Positions 1 through 7,592 of a DNA stretch of 19,721 nucleotides are shown here, one piece after another. A program made the translations under genes and the position numbers. A model generated the notes under the pieces. That model made no database searches and had not been told where the DNA came from. It saw only the letters and a program-made list of their open reading frames with translations. The stretch is taken from contig JALHTN010000448.1 in the NCBI GenBank assembly GCA_022865865.1, forward strand, positions 1 through 19,721. The letters are read 5' to 3'. This DNA comes from Anaerolineales bacterium. Lineage in GTDB: Bacteria > Chloroflexota > Anaerolineae > Anaerolineales > UBA4823. How positions within the stretch are numbered: position 1 is the first letter of the stretch; every line of letters starts with the position of its first letter.

Positions 1-621
1 GCTTGCATACAATCTGTTTTTACTGTTCAAATTTGATTCTCTATGCATTTCAGAATACAGACAGCAAATCAAGACATTCCGTTTGAAGTATGTTTTTCTT
101 GCTGGGAAGATTATCAGAACGGCAAGATATGTGGTTATGAAACTCTCAGCAAAATATCCGTATAAAGATGTGTATGAAAATTGCTTGTCCTAAGAAAATA
201 GTGTCGAATATTCCGGTGTTGGCTTCAGTTTGTTTTATGATGTCTGTTTACCTTACCCAATATTCTGCTTCACAAGCATTATTCATAAAATTCATGGCAA
301 GGTGGTGCCGAAAATGCTACAATATAGGAAGTTTCCCCAAAATTCTTCTCCAATTGGACGTAAATGAATGTGTTTTATTTTTGAAATGGTATTCAGGTGG
401 AATATTCTTCAAAAATTCTTCGCCAGTTGAAAAGAATGTAGATAATTTTATGTTGACGTGGAATTCAGGTTAGAAAACAGTGGTCGAGCACAAGTGGTGG
501 AACGTTATGGGATTCGTTTTTGGAGCGCAGGCCCTTCGTACTATCCGATTGAATCCCAAAGCCAGGCTACGTCCCCCGATCGCCTTTGGATTCGGAAACC
601 GAATGAAAAGAAATGAGATAG
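1..621. other. AT-rich region without a convincing gene
   Basis: I see no supported gene here. A 101-codon open frame at 168-473 has no Shine-Dalgarno sequence and an unconvincing composition. The stretch holds an imperfect repeat pair (339-400 and 413-472), a more GC-rich island at about 510-610, and a small perfect hairpin at 590-604 (ATTCGG, loop AAA, CCGAAT) just before the first credible gene. It may be the decayed end of an older gene or the far flank of a gene outside the window. Confidence 0.5.
339..472. repeat. Imperfect tandem repeat, two units of about 60 bp
   Basis: Two units align by eye. The first is about 339-400 and opens AAAATTCTTCTCCAATTGGA; the second is about 413-472 and opens AAAATTCTTCGCCAGTTGAA. 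Both carry GAATGT in the middle and end in a version of GTATTCAGGT or GAATTCAGGT. The period is roughly 72 bp, with small gaps and many substitutions. No third copy is obvious. Its function is unknown and it may be chance similarity in AT-rich DNA. Confidence 0.35.
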
Positions 622-1311
622 ATGTTATTTGCAGAAGATCGTATGGCAAACCCATGTGTAACCTCTGATACAGAACTTGGATACATGTTTACTCCACCCT
701 GCCATCATGATCATCCATGCCATCGTCAGCTCGATATCGTGATGCATGACAAGCCGACCCGTCGTCATTATGACCCAGAAAGCGCTCAATTCACAGTCAC
801 TTCGATAATATATGGGATTGAAGTTCGAAAAATTCGTCATCCAGGGCAAAGAGAGGCAAATTACCATGTAATTCCCAGTAGTGTAATTATGAGAGATCGT
901 ATTGACAAAGTTATTGTAGCTTTTACCTTTGGCGGCACATTGCATATCGTGTCCGATGAAGCATGCACAAGGTTTACGCTGAAATCTACTGCCCCGATTC
1001 TCCCAATGATTGTTTGGTCTTCGGTTATAACGATGCTTGCCGACGAAGTCAGGATACTACTAGCCGAAAGAAGGGCAGTCTGGAATGAGGAACATCCCCG
1101 GACCGCTTTCGAAGAGCAGCTGGCAGCAGTCGATCCATTTGTCTTATATCTATCGTGTCTCGATTCTTTACAGGAAAAATTCTCGCATTTCCCACACCCA
1201 GTACCTGAACACATGCTCAGATTTAATCACTTTCTAAAAACCGAGATAGACGCGCTGTATGAACAACAACTTTGGCCCACTTACGTTCCACCACTTAGTA
1301 AAATGTTGTAA
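622..1311 (+). CDS. Hypothetical protein with Cys/His-rich N-terminus
   Basis: I do not recognise the family. The product is about 229 residues if it starts at ATG 622, or 222 from the in-frame ATG at 643. Neither start has a strong Shine-Dalgarno sequence; 622 is preceded by a weak GAGATAG. Near the N-terminus is a Cys/His cluster, C27-HHDHP-C33-H34, which could bind metal. The middle (about residues 60-135) looks like alternating beta strands, and the C-terminal third is helical and amphipathic, rich in Leu, Glu and His. There is no signal peptide and no clear membrane segment. It is the only plus-strand gene left of 10200 and converges on the next gene. Reality as a gene is likely from its length and composition; function is unknown. 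Confidence 0.6.
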   Translation: MLFAEDRMANPCVTSDTELGYMFTPPCHHDHPCHRQLDIVMHDKPTRRHYDPESAQFTVTSIIYGIEVRKIRHPGQREANYHVIPSSVIMRDRIDKVIVAFTFGGTLHIVSDEACTRFTLKSTAPILPMIVWSSVITMLADEVRILLAERRAVWNEEHPRTAFEEQLAAVDPFVLYLSCLDSLQEKFSHFPHPVPEHMLRFNHFLKTEIDALYEQQLWPTYVPPLSKML

Positions 1312-1348
1312 TTCAGTATAATGATATTTAATCCATTTATCTTCTGTA

Positions 1349-1372
1349 ATACCTTTCTTATGGTATGTTTTT
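1349..1372 (+). terminator. Weak intrinsic terminator candidate
   Basis: A five-base stem (ATACC 1349-1353, GGTAT 1362-1366) with an eight-base loop is followed by GTTTTT. It lies 38 bases after the stop of the plus-strand gene ending at 1311. The stem is short and AT-rich, so this is only a candidate. Confidence 0.3.
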
Positions 1373-1417
1373 GGGTATCAGTAAATATGTTTGAAATTAT
1401 GGATAACCAAACGCACT

Positions 1418-1475
1418 CAAAATTATTGCCTCTAGAGAATTATTTCAAATAATCCACGTTGAGGCAATAATTTTG
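1418..1475. terminator. Perfect 15-bp inverted repeat with nested hairpin between convergent genes
   Basis: CAAAATTATTGCCTC (1418-1432) is perfectly repeated in inverse as GAGGCAATAATTTTG (1461-1475). The 28-base interior carries its own hairpin, ATTATT-TCA-AATAAT (1439-1453). It sits between the plus-strand gene ending at 1311 and the minus-strand gene ending at 1516, where a bidirectional terminator is expected. The outer arms end in TTTTG on both strands, as a bidirectional terminator would. A small palindromic repeat element is the alternative. Confidence 0.55.
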
Positions 1476-1515
1476 GTTTATGTATACCCTGTTTCGGTAA
1501 GTCGATTGGAGAGAT

Positions 1516-2364
1516 TTATTTCTTTGATTTATTCTCCAACTCTTCAGCGACTTCTTCCATTACTTCAGCGGCACCCATCTCGGCTGCACCTGTGGCGACA
1601 TCAGCGACACCTTGCTTGGCGATCTCTTTGGCGACCTGCCGGGTTTCGATACCGTCGACAACTTCGGCAGCCCCCTGTGCACCTAAGACAGCACCAGCTT
1701 CTGCTAGTTCATCGCTTCTCTCGGCCATGCCTTCGGAAACAGCTAGACGAACGGCACCTTCGGCAGCTTCGCGGATACCGTACTCAGCGATCTGCTCGCC
1801 GGTGGCAGCCATGATCTCGGATAAGCTGCGGGTGCTGGCTGCGCGCAAAACCTGCTCAACCGCCATCTCCTGCAGCTGTATGCCGCGCTCTTCGAGGAAA
1901 GTGGAGATGACCGGCATCTGCATCAGATCGGTGATATCACCGACAACCCACATTTCACCCGCCATGCGTGCCAGTTCTAATCCATGCTCAAGGTCTTCGG
2001 CACCCATTAAACCGACCATTGCGCTGAGTACATTCACATCTTCAGATGTTGCCAGGATCTCTGCACCTTCAACGACATCTGTTACACCAGCCACGGCAAC
2101 CGCATTACTCAGCTGGGCTACCCGGTCGGCGACAATTTCCAGATCGACTGCCCGGGTGAGATCGCTGGCGCCAGCTGCTATCTCCGCTGTACCAGCAGCT
2201 GCAATGTCGGCCGCGATCTCCAACTCATCAGCTCCGTCAGACATATCCAGGGCTCCTTCTATACCGGTCAGCATGGCGGCACCTTCGAGATCGTCAGCCC
2301 TTTCAGCCATTTGATCTTTGTCAAAAGTGACTTTCTTTGATTTTCCTTTGGGTTCTTCACTCAT
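1516..2364 (-). CDS. Ala/Glu-rich helical protein of unknown function
   Basis: A 282-residue, strongly Ala-, Glu- and Gly-rich protein that I cannot assign to a named family. It begins with a charged segment (MSEEPKGKSKK), has no signal peptide and no true membrane helix, and consists of successive short Ala-rich helices with a recurring pattern of the kind AAEMGAAEVMEEVAEELE. It ends in NKSKK. Such composition suggests an extended helical bundle or a phasin-like or surface-coating protein, but that is inference. The start is well supported: AAAGGAGAG lies six bases before the ATG, and a good extended -10 element lies about 50 bases upstream. It stands alone between its own promoter and the inverted repeat at 1418-1475. 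The biased composition also creates a 240-codon shadow frame on the other strand (1592-2314), which I reject. Confidence 0.8.
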   Translation of the reverse strand: MSEEPKGKSKKVTFDKDQMAERADDLEGAAMLTGIEGALDMSDGADELEIAADIAAAGTAEIAAGASDLTRAVDLEIVADRVAQLSNAVAVAGVTDVVEGAEILATSEDVNVLSAMVGLMGAEDLEHGLELARMAGEMWVVGDITDLMQMPVISTFLEERGIQLQEMAVEQVLRAASTRSLSEIMAATGEQIAEYGIREAAEGAVRLAVSEGMAERSDELAEAGAVLGAQGAAEVVDGIETRQVAKEIAKQGVADVATGAAEMGAAEVMEEVAEELENKSKK

Positions 2365-2414
2365 CTAAAACTCTCCTTTAGTAATTATTTGATTTCTATG
2401 CATACCGAAATATA

Positions 2415-2423
2415 ATTATAGCA
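2415..2423 (-). promoter_or_regulatory. Extended -10 promoter for the Ala/Glu-rich protein gene
   Basis: Read on the minus strand this is TGCTATAAT, a perfect extended -10 (TGn plus TATAAT). It is 50 bases upstream of the ATG, which predicts a leader of about 40-45 bases. No good -35 hexamer is seen at 16-18 bases (TTTCTT at best), as is usual for extended -10 promoters. Confidence 0.5.
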
Positions 2424-2572
2424 ATAGAATTACGAAAAAGAAATGGAAGCTGCCAGACTGCTGGATTAAGGGGAGCCAAATTTGTACTCAGATGGTCATG
2501 TGGGTGCAATGCGGGATACTAGCTGCAATAAATCAACCCTTTACGCAAATTTGGGAGAGACCATTCTATGAG

Positions 2573-2616
2573 ATTAAGAATAATGGTGGCAGCACCTGAA
2601 TGTGCTGTCACCATTA
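2573..2616 (-). terminator. Intrinsic terminator after the DUF1269 gene
   Basis: A 15-bp stem (TAATGGTGGCAGCAC 2581-2595, GTGCTGTCACCATTA 2602-2616) with one G-U pair and a six-base loop is followed on the minus strand by the T-rich run TTATTCTTAAT. It lies 17 bases past the stop at 2633. Confidence 0.8.
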
Positions 2617-2632
2617 ATGATTCGGGATTAAT

Positions 2633-3310
2633 TTAATCTTCTTCCGGTTTGGTTTCTTCTTCAGTTGTGGAGTCTTCCAGTTCAGCAACCCCGGTCGCGG
2701 CAACCACCCCTTCATCCGTGGCGATCACGCCGCTGATAACAGCTTCATCACCGGTGGTGGCAACCCGTGCAGCAGCAAAACCTTCCTCTCCAGAGACAGC
2801 GGTGAAGGAGACCTCGCCGCCCTTCTGGAGCTGTTCAGCGATGTCTTCTGCTAATGCGGCAGTCATCACATCCGCGCCTTCTTCAGCCAGTTCTTTCTCC
2901 AGGTCAGCAACCCAGCGATGCTCGATGACCGCTACAATGGCAGATGTTCCTGGCTGCAGGGAAGATCCGATCTCCCGCAAGCGATCATCCTTGAACCCAC
3001 CGTCATACAGCTTGGCGGTGACACCACCAACAGCAGCGCCAAGTGCGCTGCCCACGGCGACTCCCAGCGGTCCGGCCAGGAGACCGATCGCGCCACCAAC
3101 CAGGACACCGACGCCTGCGCCCTTGCCGCCGCCCATATCGGCAGTTTCTTTAATATGCAGCTTGCCGCCCTCATCCTTGCGGATGACAGCCGCGTTATCG
3201 ATGCTGATCAATTTTTCTCTTTTTGCTTCTTTGAGTGTTTTCAGTGCTTCATCCGCCGCATCTTCCTCCTGGAAGGCGGCTACGATGATTTGTAAAGGTA
3301 CATCTGACAT
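2633..3310 (-). CDS. DUF1269-type glycine-zipper membrane protein
   Basis: A 225-residue protein resembling the DUF1269 family, whose members are often annotated as stress or general membrane proteins; the molecular role is not established. Residues 6-58 form the N-terminal alpha/beta part (IIVAAFQEEDAADEALKTL, then IDNAAVIRKDEGGKLHI). Residues 59-98 are a Gly/Ala-rich membrane-inserting stretch with glycine-zipper spacing (GVGVLVGGAIGLLAGPLGVA). Residues 104-165 complete the domain, and the C-terminus is an acidic tail ending ETKPEED. The extension after about residue 165 (repeated VSFTAV and VATTGD-type strands) is longer than the core domain. The start has a strong AAAAGGAG seven bases before ATG. 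It has its own promoter and terminator, so it is a single-gene unit. Confidence 0.82.
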   Translation of the reverse strand: MSDVPLQIIVAAFQEEDAADEALKTLKEAKREKLISIDNAAVIRKDEGGKLHIKETADMGGGKGAGVGVLVGGAIGLLAGPLGVAVGSALGAAVGGVTAKLYDGGFKDDRLREIGSSLQPGTSAIVAVIEHRWVADLEKELAEEGADVMTAALAEDIAEQLQKGGEVSFTAVSGEEGFAAARVATTGDEAVISGVIATDEGVVAATGVAELEDSTTEEETKPEED

Positions 3311-3368
3311 TATTAACTCCTTTTATGTATAGGGTTGGGAATTTTTGATTAACCTCTTGTGATGTTGG

Positions 3369-3396
3369 ATTTTACCATTTTTCTCGTATTTATCAA
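3369..3396 (-). promoter_or_regulatory. Sigma-70-like promoter for the DUF1269 gene
   Basis: On the minus strand: TTGATA (3396-3391), a 16-base spacer ending in TGG, then TAAAAT (3374-3369). The -35 matches TTGACA at five of six positions and the -10 is extended. The ATG is 58 bases downstream of the -10. Confidence 0.55.
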
Positions 3397-3466
3397 ATAA
3401 ATTCACTGGAATCGGGAATATTCGTTCAAGAGTATCAGCCGCTTATTGACCGGCGAACAGCAATAC

Positions 3467-3495
3467 GAAAAAGAGGCAGCCTGAAGGCTGCCTCT
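3467..3495 (-). terminator. Strong intrinsic terminator after the repeat-protein gene
   Basis: A perfect 10-bp GC-rich stem (AGAGGCAGCC 3472-3481, GGCTGCCTCT 3486-3495) with a four-base loop is followed on the minus strand by TTTTTCG. It lies about 65 bases past the stop at 3560. Confidence 0.88.
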
Positions 3496-3559
3496 GGTGA
3501 GAATCTATCTTTGTGAACTGAATAAGATCTCCTCAGGGGATGATCTTATGCATATGAAT

Positions 3560-5227
3560 TCAGGGGTTAGTGTAGTTGCTGACCAGGATGGGCAGATACA
3601 ACGGTGGCGGGGCGGTGGGCGATCCTGTAACCTCCAAAGATCCACAATATGAAGATCCAGTATTCCCATATGTATCACGTCCCCGGACACAGATTTCTAT
3701 CGGCACCGAGCTTTGGGGAGCCGAGAATTGGGCAGTAACTGCTTCACTGGGAGCGTCGAAAGAGCTATCCTGAGCCGCCATTGGGATCCAGGCGCCGCCA
3801 GCGACCTGGTATTCAGCGGACGAGATGTTCGAATTTCCGCTGGTTGAATCATCCACATCAGCACTTATCGTGACCAGGGCAAAGGGGTCAACCGGGTTGG
3901 GATCGAGCAAGACTGCCGAGGTGAGTGGTCCCAGACTGTCGACAGTCAAGGTGGTGCAGGATTGGGCGCCAGTATTAACTGCAGCATCAGTGCCGCGCAC
4001 GCACACATTGACATCACCGTGTGAGTTCGGGGAGGGGAAGGAAGCGACGACGATTTCTGTCGCTGAATCGAAATTGCTATCCTGGGCAGCCATAGCGGTC
4101 CAATCCACGCCGTTCAAGCTGTATTCAGCAGATTGGATATCCGAACCTCCGGTTGTAGAATCATCCACCGCCGCGGTAAGATCGACGCTGACGCCCGTTC
4201 CTATTTTCTGTGGGTCAACCGCAACTGCAGAAGTTAATGGTCCCACGCTATCTACTTCCAGCGTAGTGCATTGTTCTGAGCTGGTGTTGTTCGCGCTGTC
4301 CGTCCCGCGTACACAAAGGGTGTAAGGACCATCAGTAGCTGGTGCATCCAGGTCTGCAGTTACATTTTCAGTCGGGGAGTTGAAGGTGCCATCCGAAGCG
4401 CTCATTGGAGTCCAGGCGCCGGCATCCAGCCTGTAATCAGCGGATAGGATAATCGAGCCACCATTTCCGGTATCATCTATTGTTGCGGTAAGGGTGATAT
4501 TCCCACTTCCAGTTTGAGGGTTTGGCGTCGCAACCACATTTGAGACTGAAGGTGGTAAGGTATCAGTATTTACATAACCAAAAGTTATTTCAACTTTGTT
4601 TAATTCTCCACTAGGGCTGGCTATTCCTGTTAAGTTTAAAACGCCGGTCAAAATGAAGCCGGAATAAAGATCATAATTTCCAACATGCCAGGATTGTGTG
4701 CCATGATGAACTCCTGGAAAATTCCCAAGCAAGGTTCCATCCAGGTATACATCATCCAGGCTGAGCTGCGCAGGGGTTCCTTCACCCAGCCGGACATTGA
4801 TCTGCATATAATTCAATTTACTCAGTGCTTCGTCGGCAGCTGCCTGATTGCCAGCATAAACTAAATCCCTTACATTTGAGGAGTAATTTTGATAATCCAA
4901 TTCCCAATCTGTGGTGCCATTATCTACAGTGGTGGTGAGTTTATCCAGTACAGGATCGAAAGTAAAGGTGATCGTGTTGCTGGTGCCCCAGGTTAGGTCC
5001 GTTTGAGTTCGTCTTGCCGCATCTCCCAGGTCGGGCACACCAAGATAGACCTCCTTTTCCCCTCCGGTGGCAAGTTCTCGGTAGCTCACACCTCCAAGGT
5101 GGAATGCGTCAGGTTCGTAGCCAGGTGTGATGACTGGTGTGCCAGCGGAGAAAGCAACACCAAGGGACATGGTGACCAAAGCCAGACTGAGGGTGAACAA
5201 AATAATTATTTTAAATGGCAATTTCAT
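3560..5227 (-). CDS. Secreted protein with three Ig-like repeats and a YLP-type C-terminal tail
   Basis: A 555-residue exported protein. Residues 1-29 are a signal peptide (MKLPFKIIILFTLSLAL..., cleavage probably after FSAG or nearby). Residues about 30-225 form a beta-rich domain with no clear family, ending in NLTG- and VEITFGYVN-type strands. Then come three homologous repeats of about 103 residues (226-327, 328-431, 432-535), each with a GPLTSAV-like opening, an acidic DDSTTGGS-type loop, AEYxxxGxxW, WTAMAAQDSxFD and a closing CVRGTD...C. Every repeat has one Cys pair 15 residues apart (305/320, 409/424, 513/528), consistent with one disulfide each. The tail is PPPLYLPILVSNYTNP, like the short YLPL/YLPI ends of many Chloroflexota secreted proteins. 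The ligand is unknown; adhesion or surface layer association is inference. AAAGGA lies before the ATG, and a strong terminator follows the gene. Confidence 0.85.
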   Translation of the reverse strand: MKLPFKIIILFTLSLALVTMSLGVAFSAGTPVITPGYEPDAFHLGGVSYRELATGGEKEVYLGVPDLGDAARRTQTDLTWGTSNTITFTFDPVLDKLTTTVDNGTTDWELDYQNYSSNVRDLVYAGNQAAADEALSKLNYMQINVRLGEGTPAQLSLDDVYLDGTLLGNFPGVHHGTQSWHVGNYDLYSGFILTGVLNLTGIASPSGELNKVEITFGYVNTDTLPPSVSNVVATPNPQTGSGNITLTATIDDTGNGGSIILSADYRLDAGAWTPMSASDGTFNSPTENVTADLDAPATDGPYTLCVRGTDSANNTSSEQCTTLEVDSVGPLTSAVAVDPQKIGTGVSVDLTAAVDDSTTGGSDIQSAEYSLNGVDWTAMAAQDSNFDSATEIVVASFPSPNSHGDVNVCVRGTDAAVNTGAQSCTTLTVDSLGPLTSAVLLDPNPVDPFALVTISADVDDSTSGNSNISSAEYQVAGGAWIPMAAQDSSFDAPSEAVTAQFSAPQSSVPIEICVRGRDTYGNTGSSYCGSLEVTGSPTAPPPLYLPILVSNYTNP

Positions 5228-5872
5228 GGAAAAATTCCTTTATATAAACTTATAACAGATGATAGCCAATGATGATGTAGATACTTGCAGTGAACCGGGC
5301 TTTGCTTAGATATGTGAAGATCATAATAATTCCATTAGAAATTCAAGCATACAAGAACGAAAGGAATTGGGCAGGATACATAAAAAGGCACGCAAAATGT
5401 CGACATCTTTGTCAGGCTTAGGTGCAGGAACGGCAGAAAATATGAATTTAGGACGATTTTGGGTTTTCAAGGTAGCGGCTCCTTATGAAGGATCCTATTT
5501 TGGGTGAAATCTACAGTTGAATCCACCCTCCTAAAAGTGTAAAATGCTGATCGCGGAGAAGTAATTCAAATTAATATTTGGGAGATTTGGTGCATTCTCA
5601 TTCCCCGCCGAACGCATCCATCATAGACATGTAAACGTATTATAAATAGGAATTAAGTACTATGAACTTACAAATTAGTATGCCAGTTTGTAATTTAATT
5701 GAGTATCAAGGTGGATGATGTCATAATACGCTAATATTTCTGTTGGATCACTTAAATAAATCGTTATGGGATTTCAATATAAAGGGAAACATATCCGGAA
5801 ATAGAATTATCATTGCTCAGATTTTCGGTCGTGTTTATTTTGGAGGGTGAGGTGAAGATTTTCGACCACAAA
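5228..5872. other. 645-base AT-rich intergenic region
   Basis: No gene of normal size is visible. It contains the leader of the repeat-protein gene (about 5228-5330, with several AT-rich -10-like hexamers but no clear choice), one possible 36-codon ORF on the plus strand (5397-5507), and an imperfect hairpin at 5477-5495 (GGCTCCTT, ATG, AAGGATCC). The rest shows nothing I can name. Confidence 0.5.
5397..5507 (+). CDS. Possible 36-residue small protein
   Basis: An ATG at 5397 preceded by AAAAAGG (eight bases away) opens 36 codons ending in TGA. The product begins MSTSLSGLGAGTAENMNLGR and has no membrane helix or known motif. Neighbours are all on the opposite strand. The only support is the weak Shine-Dalgarno match, so it may well be chance. 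Confidence 0.18.
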   Translation: MSTSLSGLGAGTAENMNLGRFWVFKVAAPYEGSYFG

Positions 5873-6663
5873 TCATGTTGGCGGTTGATCGACATCAATG
5901 CCGAGCTGTATCATTATTTCAAGGTTTTCGGATATTGTTACAATCGTCTCCCAATCGAGTGAGACGATGTCCTGGTATGCGCTAAGTTGTTGCGCAGCTT
6001 CTCCAGGTTCTTTATGACCTCATCACCGCGGCGGCGCGAGGCGAAACCGATTTGATCGCACAGTGCTTCATCCCTGACCACAATTGGGGCTTTATCAGAA
6101 AACTGCAAACAGTTCAACAGGCGTGGTTCTTGCTTACGACGCTGTCGTTCGAGCTGCAGGGCAGCTCCTTTTTCAATGCGCTGGTTGGATAGATACTGCT
6201 GCCAGCTATCATCCTGGAAACGACGATCAATCAGGGTCAGGAAACGCATCTCGATCAAAGAGATCAGACCGAACAACCACATCCGGACTGGTGGGTCATC
6301 TAAATCCGTGCGGGTGACAATGCCGCTGACCTCACCCAGGAAAACCACAAAGAGGTAAGGAACTTGATCCAGGGCGAGAACCAACTCGGAGAGGTGAGCA
6401 CTACCGGACAAGATTTTGGCTTCCTGAATGGGGTGGCAGAATTGACCACAGGGACCTTCACCCAAATCAGCATACTCGAGATATCCAGACACAAAACCAT
6501 CTTTGCGAACACCTGCAACCTGAATGTGATGCTGGTCCATGTCACTTCGGACTGTCTTGGCAGGGGTCTCGGAGTCGAAGGAGGGCAGCGGTTCGGCAAT
6601 GTCGCGCACCGTCAAACCGCGCAGGAATATCTTGTCGATATCGTAGTAAGAGTTGCGCTTCAT
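5873..6663 (-). pseudogene. CBS-pair protein with C-terminal HEPN-like domain, broken by a one-base frameshift
   Basis: The open frame from 6663 (AGGAAAATATC before ATG) stops at 5938 after 241 residues, but the last 12 residues are out of frame. Adding one base near 5976 restores a frame that reads QDIVSLDWETIVTISENLE and ends at TGA 5873-5875, giving about 263 residues. Residues 15-125 look like a divergent CBS pair (VAGVRKDGFVSGYLE, then VVFLGEVSGIVTRTDL), a module that usually senses adenine nucleotides. Residues about 128-263 are helical and carry LRNNLAH, an R-x4-H signature (R224, H229) typical of HEPN proteins, right at the break. The following Trp/Glu-rich helix fits the normal end of such proteins. 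The cause could be a true mutation or a consensus error. If the frameshift is real, the product keeps R and H but loses the final helix. Confidence 0.75.
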
Positions 6664-6748
6664 GATATTTTCCTATTGAGATTCGAAGTTTCTTTCTCTT
6701 TCCATTAACAGGCATGATTATATCGAAAAGCTGGAATGGGTTGGAATT

Positions 6749-6784
6749 AAAATCTCTGAGCCAATTGCCTGGCTCAGAGATTTT
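6749..6784 (-). terminator. Intrinsic terminator after the first DUF4203 gene
   Basis: A perfect 15-bp stem (AAAATCTCTGAGCCA 6749-6763, TGGCTCAGAGATTTT 6770-6784) with a six-base loop. On the minus strand it ends in TTTTAATT. It is 27 bases past the stop at 6811 and separates this gene from the CBS-HEPN gene. The A/T ends of the stem would let it work in both directions. Confidence 0.85.
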
Positions 6785-6810
6785 CGTACTATAAATATTG
6801 AGGACTTCTA

Positions 6811-7467
6811 TTAGCGATTGGCAGCGTTCCAGCGCTCAAAGACCTTGATATCCTCAAAATTGAAGTTGCGGCTGGCGACAAATTGGACATAGACCCCGGC
6901 GCCAAATAGAGCCACTAACAGGAGTATGTATAACGGCGAATCCGTCAATATCGGGGAGATGGTGCCCGATGGTGAAACGATCTGCTCAACTGTAATGCGA
7001 TTCAGGAACAGGAGCGCGGATAACAGGATGGCGTTTGCCCCCAGGACGGCGGTGATGACGATCAGCACATAGCGAACTAATTTATATCTCATCGTCAACC
7101 AAACAACAGCTCCTGCACTGCCTAATCCAACCAGAAATGCAATACAGCCAGGATCGAGACCCAGCAGTGATAGAACTCCAGCTGCAATTGCAAACCCTAA
7201 TATGCCCGCGACGAGAACGATGCCGATAATCATGAAAACATAGGAAGCAAAGGCACCAATGACGCCGCTTACCAGCCCGACGATGAGGCTGAGCGCGGTG
7301 GCCAGAAAGCCTTCATTGAGTGCGATCTGCATGGCTTGCGCGCCGATATAAAAGCCAGCTATGAAGCCCATGATCGGTAAAAAAATCAGAAAGGTGCGGT
7401 ATCCATAGAAGCAAAATGCAATGCCAATAGCTAGCAGGATGATTCCAATCAGGATGGTGGTGAGCAT
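6811..7467 (-). CDS. DUF4203-type polytopic membrane protein, copy A
   Basis: A 218-residue, about seven-helix membrane protein of the DUF4203 (TMEM198/TM7SF3-like) type, of unknown molecular function. I chose the ATG at 7467 because GGAGGAGAAT stands directly before it; the in-frame ATG at 7479 has none. The N-terminal half contains the shared core GYRTFLIFLPIMGFIAGF, then GFLATALSLIVGLVSG and LGLDPG. The C-terminal end is soluble and charged (NFEDIKVFERWNAANR). It is a paralogue of the next gene (7669-8298): same length, same order of motifs, same GYR-FL-LPI-GF and LDPG signatures, but diverged in the last 60 residues. Each copy has its own Shine-Dalgarno sequence and terminator, so they are expressed separately. 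Confidence 0.82.
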   Translation of the reverse strand: MLTTILIGIILLAIGIAFCFYGYRTFLIFLPIMGFIAGFYIGAQAMQIALNEGFLATALSLIVGLVSGVIGAFASYVFMIIGIVLVAGILGFAIAAGVLSLLGLDPGCIAFLVGLGSAGAVVWLTMRYKLVRYVLIVITAVLGANAILLSALLFLNRITVEQIVSPSGTISPILTDSPLYILLLVALFGAGVYVQFVASRNFNFEDIKVFERWNAANR

Positions 7468-7534
7468 ATTCTCCTCCAATATGTGCCAATGAGTAATAAA
7501 TCAATGGTTCCTGAAAATATTCCTGCGATATTTT

Positions 7535-7543
7535 ATTATATAC
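7535..7543 (-). promoter_or_regulatory. Candidate -10 element for DUF4203 copy A
   Basis: The minus strand reads TGGTATATAATAAAAT here; TATAAT covers 7540-7535, and TGG followed by TATATA is an alternative extended form. The leader to the ATG at 7467 would be about 60 bases. No clear -35. Confidence 0.35.
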
Positions 7544-7592
7544 CAGGATTACCGAAAAAAGTCCGTATCAATCATCATATATTTTCTAGTAT

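Noticed and set aside
168..473. 101-codon plus-strand frame in the AT-rich left end
   Set aside because: No Shine-Dalgarno sequence, Cys- and Trp-rich unlikely composition, and it runs across the imperfect repeat pair.
470..668. Two overlapping 61-62 codon frames on opposite strands in the GC-richer island
   Set aside because: Neither has a Shine-Dalgarno sequence, and the island may be decayed coding DNA; no family could be recognised.
1592..2314. 240-codon plus-strand frame opposite the Ala/Glu-rich gene
   Set aside because: It is the mirror of an Ala/Glu-rich coding frame, has no Shine-Dalgarno sequence, and its Ser/Ala/Pro product looks like a shadow. The opposite gene has a strong Shine-Dalgarno sequence and promoter.
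2649..3332. 227-codon plus-strand frame opposite the DUF1269 gene
   Set aside because: Same kind of shadow; the minus-strand frame carries a recognisable family pattern, Shine-Dalgarno sequence, promoter and terminator.
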